A stretch of DNA of 64,000 bases, from the NCBI GenBank assembly GCA_937922675.1, contig CALAJN010000006.1:62001-126000 (forward strand), read 5' to 3'. Each line of letters starts with the position of its first letter. Positions within the stretch are counted from its first letter, which is position 1. Below, in pieces: positions 19,153-27,081 of this stretch. The translations under genes and the position numbers were made by a program. Under the pieces are notes generated by a model. The model saw nothing but the letters and a program-made list of their open reading frames with translations. It had not been told where the DNA came from and ran no database searches. The DNA is from an uncultured Granulosicoccaceae bacterium (GTDB lineage Bacteria; Pseudomonadota; Gammaproteobacteria; Granulosicoccales; Granulosicoccaceae).

Positions 19153-20270
19153 CAATAGCCGACGCTCCCTTTTACCTGTTTCCAGAAGGCAAAGAAGCTG
19201 TTGAATGACTTGTCGGGCAAGGGGTAGAGCCACGCGCGCTCTGTGACCGTTCCAGGCCAGTCATTACAGGCAGGGTACTCGCGGCGGACGACCTCATGGT
19301 TTGCCAGTCGCTCTGTCAAGTGTTCGGTCGTGCCTGTTGCCAGCACCGCGCCACAGCGCTCTGCCCAGTGCTTGATGAATGTCCATCGGTTCTCTGACAT
19401 CGGCCAGCGTTCGTGCAGCTCGCTATCAACAAATACGATGTGCTGTTCGATATCCCGTTGCCAGTGTGGATCCAGATTCCAGATGGAGTGAAGTGCCACT
19501 GGTGCACGGTCTGCAATGGAGAGATCCTGTATAGCCGTCAGGCTTGGTAGTGCAGCATACGTCGGTGCTGCTGGTTCAGCCAGCTTGGACGGTAGAGAGA
19601 CCTCAGGCAATTGTTCATAGCTGAGGTCGAGCCATGTGCCAGCTTGCTCACTGTCGGAGTAGCGATTGATATTGTCCTGGTTGGCAAGATATCGTTTGTT
19701 GCTGAACGTTCCGGCAACCCATTGCCAGCTCAAGGTATTGCTGGCCAAATCCCCATCCAGAAGGTGATAGTGCAACCAGCGCGCAGGCTCCAACCAGCGG
19801 GTGTGCGCCATATTGCAGGCGATAGCGGCAACCCACATGCGAGCGTGGTTGTGCATGGTGCCGTACTTGGTCAAATGCTGGATGCAAGCGTCTACTGCGT
19901 TGATTCCCGTAATGCCTTGTATCAGACCGGCGGGTGGTAGCTCATGCCTGACGCCGTGCTGTGGGCCACGCAAGTCAGAGAAGATGGCGTCACCCCGGTG
20001 TTGCCAGGTGCGATGAAAAAACTCGCGCCAGCCCAGTTCAAACAGCAAGCGATAGCAGGCATCGTCGGTGTGCCGGCTGCGTACAGCCTTGGCTACATCG
20101 GTCGTGGAGATCACACCATGTGCCAGAAACGGACCCAACCAGGTGGTCGCCCCTGCAAGGTAGTTGCGTGTTTTGTCGTAGGCTACGGGGTCGATCGAAT
20201 CAAGTCGCGCATGGATCTGTTCAAGCTCGACGCAAAAGTGATCTGGTCGAGGTGCAATGAGTGGGTTCAT
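19152..20270 (-). CDS. photolyase/cryptochrome-like FAD protein lacking the N-terminal antenna domain
   Basis: A 372-residue flavoprotein. Residues about 20-240 are the photolyase FAD-binding helical domain: ARNYLAGATTWLGPFLAHGVIS-like start, LFELGWREFFHRTW, HNHARMWVAAIACNM, and LLDGDLASNTLSWQWVAGTF. Unlike normal photolyases (about 450-500 aa), it begins directly with this domain and has no N-terminal alpha/beta antenna domain. Instead about 110 residues follow it (VALHSIWNL … IVFVDSELHERWP … FIKHWAERCGAVL), which look like a small alpha/beta domain. Some DNA repair or light-sensing function is likely, but the exact role is not known. It overlaps the DUF2256 gene and is divergent from a second photolyase-like gene. 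Confidence 0.8.
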   Translation of the reverse strand: MNPLIAPRPDHFCVELEQIHARLDSIDPVAYDKTRNYLAGATTWLGPFLAHGVISTTDVAKAVRSRHTDDACYRLLFELGWREFFHRTWQHRGDAIFSDLRGPQHGVRHELPPAGLIQGITGINAVDACIQHLTKYGTMHNHARMWVAAIACNMAHTRWLEPARWLHYHLLDGDLASNTLSWQWVAGTFSNKRYLANQDNINRYSDSEQAGTWLDLSYEQLPEVSLPSKLAEPAAPTYAALPSLTAIQDLSIADRAPVALHSIWNLDPHWQRDIEQHIVFVDSELHERWPMSENRWTFIKHWAERCGAVLATGTTEHLTERLANHEVVRREYPACNDWPGTVTERAWLYPLPDKSFNSFFAFWKQVKGSVGY

Positions 20271-20320
20271 GCCTTTTTTACGATCTATTGAGCCTGCTTG
20301 TGATCTTTCCTGACGCCCTT

Positions 20321-20339
20321 TCGTAAGCTTGCCTTACGA
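20321..20339. promoter_or_regulatory. palindrome between the two divergent photolyase-like genes
   Basis: TCGTAAG (20321-20327) and CTTACGA (20333-20339) make a perfect 7-bp inverted repeat around a five-base centre. It sits in the 120-bp region between the starts of the two divergent flavoprotein genes, 51 bases from each start codon. This symmetric placement suits a shared operator for a dimeric regulator. No clear sigma-70 promoter could be matched around it, and the regulator is unknown. Confidence 0.5.
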
Positions 20340-20390
20340 GCTACTGTATGTCCGGCCAAAGTGTGTCCAGCCAGAGAGTGATGTTTGCGC

Positions 20391-21881
20391 ATGTCGTGTG
20401 TAGCACTAGTGTTCCCGCATCAATTGTTCGAGTCATCACCGGCTGTGGATTCGTCCGTGGCAGCGGTGTGGATGGTCGAAGACAGCTTGTTTTTTGGGGA
20501 CGCTCGCTACCCGCTTCGCTTTCACAAGCAAAAATTGGCTTACCACCGGGCCACGATGGGTGCGTGGAAGCAGGCGCGCGAGGCCGAGGGATATACCGTG
20601 CACCTGAAAGCTTATAGCACAGGTAAATCTGCACTCCCGGAGTTGTTCGAGCAGCTGGCTGCCGATGGCCATGAGTGTGTGCAGCTTGCTGATCCGCATG
20701 ATTTCATCCTGACCAAGCGCTTGTCAGCGGCTGCGCAGTCTGCTGCGCTGCGTCTGCGCATTCTTGATACACCCGCCTTCATCAATAGCCCGAGCGACAA
20801 TCGAGATTGGCGGAGCAGCCGCAAGCGGTGGGCCATGAAGGACTTTTATGCGTGGCAACGTCAGCGCCTGGATATTCTGATGGATGGATCGGAGCCTGTC
20901 GGAGGAAAGTACAGCTTTGATGAAGACAATCGGCGCAAGCTTCCCAAGAAGGAAAAGGCACACCTACCGGCGCTCCCCGCAGTCACCGTAAGCGCTGCGA
21001 TCAGAACGGCCATGCAGAGCGTGGAGACCGAGTTTCCGGACAATCCAGGTTCCTTGACCCAGTGGTACCACCCGATCGATCGCAAGGGAGCTCTGGAGTG
21101 GTTGGATCGTTTCCTTGCTGAGCGCTTTGCTAAATTTGGTGCGTATGAGGATGCGATGGCATCCGGGGAGTCGTGGCTCTACCACGGTGTCTTGACGCCT
21201 ATGCTCAACACCGGTCTGCTGACACCCTCGGAAGTTGTAACAAAAGCGCTGGCTGCCGCTGACTCAGAGCAGATCCCCCTGAACAGCCTTGAGGGCTTTA
21301 TCCGGCAGATCATCGGCTGGCGCGAGTTCATGCGGGCGACCTATGATGATCTGGGGGTTGCCATGCGCACGACCAATCACTGGCAACACACCAGGCCGAT
21401 GCCTGGCGCACTGTATGACGGCACGACGGGCATCAAACCCATAGACGAGACCATTGAACGCATTCTGCAAACCGGTTATTGCCATCACATAGAGCGTCTG
21501 ATGATTCTGGGCGGTTTCATGTTTCTGTGTGAGATCGACCCAGACGCAATCTATGCCTGGTTCATGGAAATGTTTATCGATAGCTATGATTGGGTCATGG
21601 TGCCCAATGTCTACGCAATGAGTCAGCATGCCGACGGTGGGGCCATTACAACCAAGCCCTATTTTTCTGGATCCAACTATGTGCTCAAGATGAGCGACTA
21701 TGTCAAGGGCGAGTGGTGTATTACCTGGGACGCGCTGTTTTGGCGGTGGGTCATCAACAACAGCGATGCCTTGGCAGGTAATCCACGATGGTCAATGATG
21801 GTTGCGAACGCGCGCCGCATGCCGGACGAGAAAAAGCACGCTCACATAGACAAGGCTGAGCAATTCCTGAGGTCATTGTAG
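20391..21881 (+). CDS. PhrB/CryB-type photolyase-related protein without the iron-sulfur motif
   Basis: A 496-residue member of the bacterial photolyase-related family (DPRP; PhrB of Agrobacterium, CryB of Rhodobacter), whose characterised PhrB repairs (6-4) photoproducts. The start MSCVALVFPHQLFE and MVEDSLFFGDARYPLRFHKQKL match the antenna domain. The C-terminal half has GWREFMRATYDDL, YCHHIERLMILGGFM and the typical NVYAMSQHADGGAITTKPY. The next motif reads KMSDYVKGEWCITWDALFW (about 433-451), shorter than the cysteine-containing KMSDYCxxCRY…CPF loop of PhrB, so a 4Fe-4S cluster is probably absent. ATG at 20391 was chosen over a TTG two codons upstream. Confidence 0.85.
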   Translation: MSCVALVFPHQLFESSPAVDSSVAAVWMVEDSLFFGDARYPLRFHKQKLAYHRATMGAWKQAREAEGYTVHLKAYSTGKSALPELFEQLAADGHECVQLADPHDFILTKRLSAAAQSAALRLRILDTPAFINSPSDNRDWRSSRKRWAMKDFYAWQRQRLDILMDGSEPVGGKYSFDEDNRRKLPKKEKAHLPALPAVTVSAAIRTAMQSVETEFPDNPGSLTQWYHPIDRKGALEWLDRFLAERFAKFGAYEDAMASGESWLYHGVLTPMLNTGLLTPSEVVTKALAAADSEQIPLNSLEGFIRQIIGWREFMRATYDDLGVAMRTTNHWQHTRPMPGALYDGTTGIKPIDETIERILQTGYCHHIERLMILGGFMFLCEIDPDAIYAWFMEMFIDSYDWVMVPNVYAMSQHADGGAITTKPYFSGSNYVLKMSDYVKGEWCITWDALFWRWVINNSDALAGNPRWSMMVANARRMPDEKKHAHIDKAEQFLRSL

Positions 21882-22139
21882 GCCGCGGTGTGCAGGTATT
21901 CGGTCAATGGAGCATTGATAGTTTCTTGCATCGCGGTTACATAAACCCGCTTCGCCCAACGAGTAAACCCATCAGTATGAGGTGTTCGAAGGCCCAGCTA
22001 AGCAGCCTCCGATCTTATGCTGTGCTGTATTGTCGATTTCAGGAGACTTGACGATAGCCATTGACCCGTTGTTCCAGCCGTATAGCGACTGCTCTTCGTT
22101 AGCGCCACTTGACCAGGAATAGTGCCTGTATTTACTGGC

Positions 22140-22832
22140 TCAGGCTTGCAGTCTGCGCACAAACAGCTCGTTATACGCAGCCATGGCAGACGTTTGCAAC
22201 AGATGTAGTTCATCGTGCAGAACAGGCAGTGAATCCTCGGGTCCTGCAAAGCCTGTGGATCGATGAACCGAGTCATACCAATGAGGTGCCCACACACCGT
22301 CGAAGGGTTTCGGGCCCTTTTGCCACTGAAGCATCTGTACATCAAACGGCAACCCGATTGATGCGCATAGGCAACGCAACATGCGTTCTGGGTGCTGCCG
22401 TATATCGTGTGAGTTGATGACGGGGCCCGGATATCGTTGGTACATCTCCCACTGCTGCAATACGCCGATATCCTGCATGCTGGGTTGTTGGCGTTTTAGT
22501 GCATAGCTTGCGATGACCCGTGCTGGATGACGAATGAGGTGTACGTGCACACAGTCATCGGCCCAGGTCATTGGAAAGCTCTCAAGCATATGAAAAACCA
22601 TCAACTTGAGAAAGTACGGCTGGCGTAGAGCCGCAATGGTCCTCGCGACTGATTGAGGGTCAGTGTCTCCTTCTCTGAGCACTTCATCACGCATCGGGTG
22701 ATCAAGCCTGGTTGCGGCGAGGTAGGCGGCGTAGAAGGGCTCATCGATTACCGATAGGTCAGCGCGACTGCCAAAACTGTACATCATGGCCGTGGACAGA
22801 TTACGCGGGCCTGACCACATCGCGATCTTCAT
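22140..22832 (-). CDS. sulfotransferase-family protein
   Basis: A 230-residue cytoplasmic protein beginning MKIAMWSGPRNLSTAMMYSFGSR, which fits the 5'-phosphosulfate binding loop of PAPS-dependent sulfotransferases (Gly-Pro-Arg-x-x-Ser/Thr). VHLIRHPARVIASYALKR fits the 3'-phosphate site with its Arg and Ser. IDEPFYAAYL is also common in this branch. The substrate is unknown. It follows the aminotransferase gene by seven bases and is presumably its operon partner. A 257-bp region downstream holds no convincing gene, although the same frame stays open for 55 codons past the stop. Confidence 0.8.
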   Translation of the reverse strand: MKIAMWSGPRNLSTAMMYSFGSRADLSVIDEPFYAAYLAATRLDHPMRDEVLREGDTDPQSVARTIAALRQPYFLKLMVFHMLESFPMTWADDCVHVHLIRHPARVIASYALKRQQPSMQDIGVLQQWEMYQRYPGPVINSHDIRQHPERMLRCLCASIGLPFDVQMLQWQKGPKPFDGVWAPHWYDSVHRSTGFAGPEDSLPVLHDELHLLQTSAMAAYNELFVRRLQA

Positions 22833-22839
22833 GAGATGC

Positions 22840-23754
22840 TCATGGGTGTGCCGCTATCAGATCCTTGTACAGGCCACGGATGCGGTGGGTAGTCGGTCCG
22901 GGTTCACCGTTACCAATCAGGCGCCCGTCAATACTGCCCACTGGGGTTTGTGCGCCAAAGGTGCCTGTCAGAAAAGCCTCATCAGCCCCGTAGGTATCCA
23001 CAAGAGAGAAGTTTTTCTCGTACACGGGAATTGCATTGTTTCGGCAGAGATCGATAACCTTCCGCCGGGTTATGCCGTTCATGCAGTAGTCGCCTGTAGA
23101 CGTCCAGACCTCGCCCTTGCGAACGATAAAAAAATTGCAGGCATTCGTTGTATTGACAAAGCCCTGTGCGTCCAGCATAAGCGCCTCATCAGCACCAGCT
23201 TTTTGTGCAGCAATACAAGCCAAAACACAATTCAGTTTTGAATGTGAGTTGAGTTTGGGGTCCTGAGTCATCGGCAGGCCGCGCAAATGCGGCACAGTTG
23301 CCAGAGCAATCGGGCGGGCGAGGCGGGGGCGTGAGTGCTCCATGATAATAACCATGGTCGGGCCCGACTGACTCAGTGAAGGGTGTTGGAAGGGGCGAGT
23401 TTTCACGCCACGTGTCACCATCAAGCGAGCATGTGCATCGGTCGTCATCTGGTTGGCAGCCTGTGTGTCGCGCAGGGCTTGCTCGACAAAAGCACGATCA
23501 AATCCCAACTGCAGGTCGATAGCCTTTGCCGCTTCAAACAAGCGATCAAGGTGCTCATCCATGAAGGTCCAGGTGCCGTCGTGCAAACGCAGGCCCTCCC
23601 AAACGCCATCGCCCAACATGAATCCGCTGTCGAAGACGTTAACGCATGCTTGCTCGCGCTGTTTTAGCTCGCCATTGACGTAGACCAGAACATTGGCGTT
23701 GCGCTTATCGACGTCTGCATCATGCGTCGTCGCTACATCACGTACTGTGCTCAT
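22840..23754 (-). CDS. class IV PLP-dependent aminotransferase
   Basis: A 304-residue fold-type IV aminotransferase of the branched-chain / D-amino-acid transaminase group. Visible features are VYVNGELKQREQACVNVFDSGFMLGDGVWEGLR, SHSKLNCVLACIAAQKAGADEALMLD with the PLP-binding lysine, and the C-terminal phosphate site DEAFLTGTFGAQTPVGSIDGR. Substrate preference cannot be read off. ATG at 23754 was chosen; the frame extends to 23850 without family similarity. The sulfotransferase gene follows immediately, suggesting joint use, perhaps on an amino-acid-derived metabolite (inference). Confidence 0.85.
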   Translation of the reverse strand: MSTVRDVATTHDADVDKRNANVLVYVNGELKQREQACVNVFDSGFMLGDGVWEGLRLHDGTWTFMDEHLDRLFEAAKAIDLQLGFDRAFVEQALRDTQAANQMTTDAHARLMVTRGVKTRPFQHPSLSQSGPTMVIIMEHSRPRLARPIALATVPHLRGLPMTQDPKLNSHSKLNCVLACIAAQKAGADEALMLDAQGFVNTTNACNFFIVRKGEVWTSTGDYCMNGITRRKVIDLCRNNAIPVYEKNFSLVDTYGADEAFLTGTFGAQTPVGSIDGRLIGNGEPGPTTHRIRGLYKDLIAAHP

Positions 23755-23957
23755 CAATTTTTGACCTGGAAGCTGTGGCAAAAGCGCGCCAGTGATTGCA
23801 TCTGCGCCGAGGCTCGCCATTCCGGACGCCGAACTCGATTTCCGCACCACTGAAATTCACTGAAGCACGGCAGGGGGAGAATCCTTGAGGTGTGTGTTTC
23901 GGTACGATACTCATTGACTGGTGGTGGTCATCACTGCCTGCATGAACCCAAACCCAG

Positions 23958-24791
23958 ATGACTGACTCACAGCGGCAACAACAGGACAGCAGCACCGAAG
24001 TATATCGCCATCGCTGGGCTCCACCAGCGGGTGTGTCGGCTCGGTCCGGGGGTGTATATCTACTTCACGGAACCGGTGAACACGCGGGTCGCTACGAGCG
24101 TCTGGCGCAACGACTCGCGGCCAATGGGTGGACGGTCGGTGCTCACGATCACCCTGGGCATGGTCTATCGGGTGGGCCGCGCGGTCGGCTACCGGTTGCT
24201 GGAGCCTTGGCCACACGTGCAGCTATCGAATTTGCACGTTTCGAGCGTGAAATTGGAACACGGCCCTACCTGTTCGGGCATAGCCTTGGAGGGGTTGTCG
24301 CCTGTGAGCTGGTGTTGCTGCATCGCCTTCCGGTAGAAGGCTTGCTGTTGTCGGCGCCGGCAATCGTGCCGCGTCTGAGTCGTGGCAGTGCTTTCAAGCT
24401 AAAATTTTTTTCCCATTTGATGCCGCAAAAAGTGGTGGAGCTGCCGTATGACCCTGCGATCCTGACGCATGATCCAGAGCAACAACAGGCCGCGCTGTCT
24501 GATCCGATGGTCCATGGATTCAAGTCTGCCGAGTTTATCGGCTGGTTGATGCAGGCTGCGCAGCAGGTGTTGAGCGCAGCTGATCAGTTGAATGTACAAA
24601 CGCTTCTGATGATTGCTGGCGAAGACGTCGTTATCGACACCGAATATACACATGAGTTTGCACAGCGAGCGCCGCAGTCCCTGTTGACTGTGAAAATCTA
24701 TGAAGACTGTCATCACGAGTTGCTTAATGAGTGTTTGGAGCATCGAGAGCGTGTCAAGCGTGACATAGTGCGTTGGTTGCACGAGCGTTAG
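23958..24791 (+). CDS. alpha/beta hydrolase, monoacylglycerol-lipase-like
   Basis: A 277-residue hydrolase. The oxyanion region is GGVYLLHGTGEHAGRYERLA, then AHDHPGHGLSGGPRG, the nucleophile elbow LFGHSLGGVVA (Ser109), an acid in LMIAGEDVVID, and the histidine in YEDCHHELLNE. The HGxGEHxxRY and GHGxSxGxRG patterns are typical of the lysophospholipase/monoacylglycerol lipase (PldB, serine aminopeptidase S33) group. No signal peptide is seen, so it is cytoplasmic or membrane-associated. It is divergent from the aminotransferase gene. Confidence 0.86.
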   Translation: MTDSQRQQQDSSTEVYRHRWAPPAGVSARSGGVYLLHGTGEHAGRYERLAQRLAANGWTVGAHDHPGHGLSGGPRGRLPVAGALATRAAIEFARFEREIGTRPYLFGHSLGGVVACELVLLHRLPVEGLLLSAPAIVPRLSRGSAFKLKFFSHLMPQKVVELPYDPAILTHDPEQQQAALSDPMVHGFKSAEFIGWLMQAAQQVLSAADQLNVQTLLMIAGEDVVIDTEYTHEFAQRAPQSLLTVKIYEDCHHELLNECLEHRERVKRDIVRWLHER

Positions 24792-24924
24792 GTTTTGGTG
24801 GTACCGATCTTCGAACCACGGCTGGAGTGAAACCTGATCGAATACAGTCCGATTCAGTGTCTGAGTTGGTCGGCCAATTCGATAGATTGGCGGAGACGTG
24901 TTTTTTTCGGATTTTGTCGGGGGC

Positions 24925-24953
24925 TTGTTCAAGTCGATCAAGCGCGCTAGACT
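24925..24953 (+). promoter_or_regulatory. candidate promoter giving a leaderless transcript for the radical SAM gene
   Basis: TTGTTC (24925-24930) and TAGACT (24948-24953) have 17-bp spacing, matching sigma-70 consensus at three and four of six positions. The expected transcription start, six to seven bases after the -10 box, falls at or next to the ATG at 24960, and no ribosome binding site precedes that ATG. Translation from a leaderless mRNA is therefore possible. Confidence 0.35.
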
Positions 24954-24959
24954 GTTTTT

Positions 24960-26237
24960 ATGAACAGTTGTGAATCCATACAGTATTCAGAGGCGCGTGC
25001 GGTACCCGTCAAGCTGACCCGCAAACTCGCCATACTGGCGGATGCGGCCAAATACGATGCATCCTGCGCTTCCAGCGGCGCGCCGAGAAGAGACTCACTG
25101 GACGGGAAGGGTGTCGGCAGTAGCGAGGGCATGGGTATTTGTCATTCCTATACTCCTGACGGGCGATGTATCTCGCTACTCAAGGTCCTGCTGACCAACT
25201 TTTGCACTTTTGATTGCGTCTATTGCATCAACCGTGCATCCAGCAACGTGCCGCGTGCCCGCTTCGACGTCGACGAGCTGGTCAATCTGGTGCTGGCGTT
25301 CTACAAACGTAATTACATCGAGGGCCTGTTTCTCTCATCGGGAATCATTCAGACTCCTGACTACACGATGGAGCAGATCGTCGAGGTAGCCCGTCGATTG
25401 CGGGAGGTGCATGATTTTCGTGGCTACATTCACCTGAAAACCATTCCAGAGGCGTCGGCGGAGCTATTGCAGTCTGCTGGTCGTTATGCAGACCGCTTGT
25501 CCATCAACATCGAGTTGGCGCGGGATAGCAGCCTTACCGCCTTGGCGCCCGAGAAAGAGGCTGGTGGCATACGGCGTTCAATGGCAGCTATTCGGGTAAA
25601 GCTGGAAGAGAGTCGCGAGCGTTCGTTCCGTGGCCGCAAGTCAAACGACTTTACCGCCTCTGGCCAGAGTACCCAGATGATTGTTGGTGCAGACGATGCC
25701 AACGACAATGAGCTGTTGACATGTAGCACCTCACTTTATTCAGACTACCGTCTGAATCGCGTTTATTACTCGGCATTCAGCCCAATCCCCGATGCCAGCC
25801 CGGAGCTGCCGCCCGTGCCACCGGATCTAAATCGCGAGCACAGACTTTACCAGGCTGACTGGTTGTTGCGCTTCTATGGGTTCGATGTCGATGAGATCAT
25901 CTCGGGCGGTACAGCAGGGATGCTTGATCCATCATTGGATCCAAAATTGGCCTGGGCCATTCGCCATCGCGAGTGTTTTCCTGTCGACATTAATCGTGCT
26001 GATCGCGAGACGCTTCTGCGAGTGCCGGGCTTGGGTACTCGTGGGGTCGAGAAGGTACTGATCAGCAGGGGAAACTACCGCCTGCGTCTTGAGGATCTTG
26101 CGCGGCTGTGCGGCTCGGTCAAGCGCATGAAACCCTTTGTGGTTACGCGCGACTGGACGCCTGGAGCCATGCTGGATGCCACAGCCTTGCGTTCCAGCTT
26201 TTTGCAGCGTGATGCGCAATTGCCCTTGTTCGACTAG
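24960..26237 (+). CDS. putative DNA modification/repair radical SAM protein
   Basis: A 425-residue radical SAM enzyme. The cluster motif is CTFDCVYC (Cys82, Cys86, Cys89, spacing CX3CX2C), followed by INRASSNVPRARFDVDELV. The C-terminal part has helix-hairpin-helix DNA-binding elements, NRADRETLLRVPGLGTRGVEKVLISR (about 342-367). This combination defines the family annotated as putative DNA modification/repair radical SAM protein, which is linked by genome context to a second protein and to uracil-DNA-glycosylase domains; its reaction is not known. The partner gene starts three bases after the stop. The ATG at 24960 lacks a ribosome site. Confidence 0.9.
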   Translation: MNSCESIQYSEARAVPVKLTRKLAILADAAKYDASCASSGAPRRDSLDGKGVGSSEGMGICHSYTPDGRCISLLKVLLTNFCTFDCVYCINRASSNVPRARFDVDELVNLVLAFYKRNYIEGLFLSSGIIQTPDYTMEQIVEVARRLREVHDFRGYIHLKTIPEASAELLQSAGRYADRLSINIELARDSSLTALAPEKEAGGIRRSMAAIRVKLEESRERSFRGRKSNDFTASGQSTQMIVGADDANDNELLTCSTSLYSDYRLNRVYYSAFSPIPDASPELPPVPPDLNREHRLYQADWLLRFYGFDVDEIISGGTAGMLDPSLDPKLAWAIRHRECFPVDINRADRETLLRVPGLGTRGVEKVLISRGNYRLRLEDLARLCGSVKRMKPFVVTRDWTPGAMLDATALRSSFLQRDAQLPLFD

Positions 26238-26240
26238 ACA

Positions 26241-27062
26241 ATGAAAATCGTCAGACTCGACCGGCCGGATGATTTTGCAGGGTGGCGAGCAGCGGCTCGT
26301 GAACATGTCAGAGCAGGTACCCCTCCCGAAGATATCGTATGGCAACAGCCGTACGAACGGGATCTGTTTGCTGACAGCGAAGGTGAGACTTCGATAGGCC
26401 TGCCTGCGCGCTACCGCATACCGACGGTGCCGCGTTCCTTTGTCGATCTTGCCGAGCGAGTGGTCTGTCATCAGGCTACTGATCGGTTTGCACGGCTCTA
26501 TCGTGTGCTGTGGCGGGTAGCGGTGGGAGGCGAGCAGGGCCTCTGGACGCGGTTTTCTGATCCTGACATGCACTATCTGCACACCTTGGGTAAGAACGTG
26601 GCTCGTGAGCGCCACAAAATGCATGCCTTCGTCAGATTTCGGCAAACCCCACCCGCAGGTCACGAGCATTTTCATGCCTGGTTTGAGCCGGAGCATCACA
26701 CGTTGCGTTTGTCTGTGCCCTTTTTTGTCAGGCGCTTTGCCAACATGCATTGGTCAATCGTTACACCCGCCGAGAGCGCACATTGGGACGGCAGTAAGCT
26801 GGTCTTTGGCCCCGGGGGGCAGAGGTGTTCAGGGCCTGAGGATGATGCCTTTGAACCGCTGTGGCGTACCTATTTTTCCAGTATTTTTAACCCGGCAAGG
26901 CTCATGGTAGATGCCATGCAGTCCGAGATGCCAGTCAGGTACTGGAAAAACATGCCGGAAGGAGAGCTGATCCAGGCGCTCGTTGGCGATGCTGGTTCAC
27001 GTACAGCATCCATGCTTGCTGCAGGACAGTCACCTGCAGCGCCGCAGCGCTCTGATCAATAG
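26241..27062 (+). CDS. radical-SAM-linked DNA metabolism protein lacking a UDG domain
   Basis: A 273-residue protein of the family (TIGR03915 type, from memory) that always accompanies the radical SAM protein upstream. Recognisable stretches are DLAERVVCHQATDRFARLYRVLWR, TLGKNVARERHKMHAFVRFR, FFVRRFANMHWSIVTP and RYWKNMPEGELIQALV. In many Proteobacteria the same protein continues into a uracil-DNA-glycosylase-family domain after this KNMPE segment. Here it stops about 30 residues later, and no glycosylase-like sequence follows in any plus-strand frame. Stand-alone forms are known elsewhere. It starts three bases after the radical SAM gene and converges on a small exported-protein gene. Confidence 0.85.
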   Translation: MKIVRLDRPDDFAGWRAAAREHVRAGTPPEDIVWQQPYERDLFADSEGETSIGLPARYRIPTVPRSFVDLAERVVCHQATDRFARLYRVLWRVAVGGEQGLWTRFSDPDMHYLHTLGKNVARERHKMHAFVRFRQTPPAGHEHFHAWFEPEHHTLRLSVPFFVRRFANMHWSIVTPAESAHWDGSKLVFGPGGQRCSGPEDDAFEPLWRTYFSSIFNPARLMVDAMQSEMPVRYWKNMPEGELIQALVGDAGSRTASMLAAGQSPAAPQRSDQ

Positions 27063-27081
27063 CCGCGGTAGTTTGGCGCTT

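Noticed and set aside
22140-22142. TGA of the sulfotransferase as a selenocysteine codon
   Set aside because: No SECIS-like hairpin was evident after it, the protein already has the family length, and the extension carries no recognised motif.
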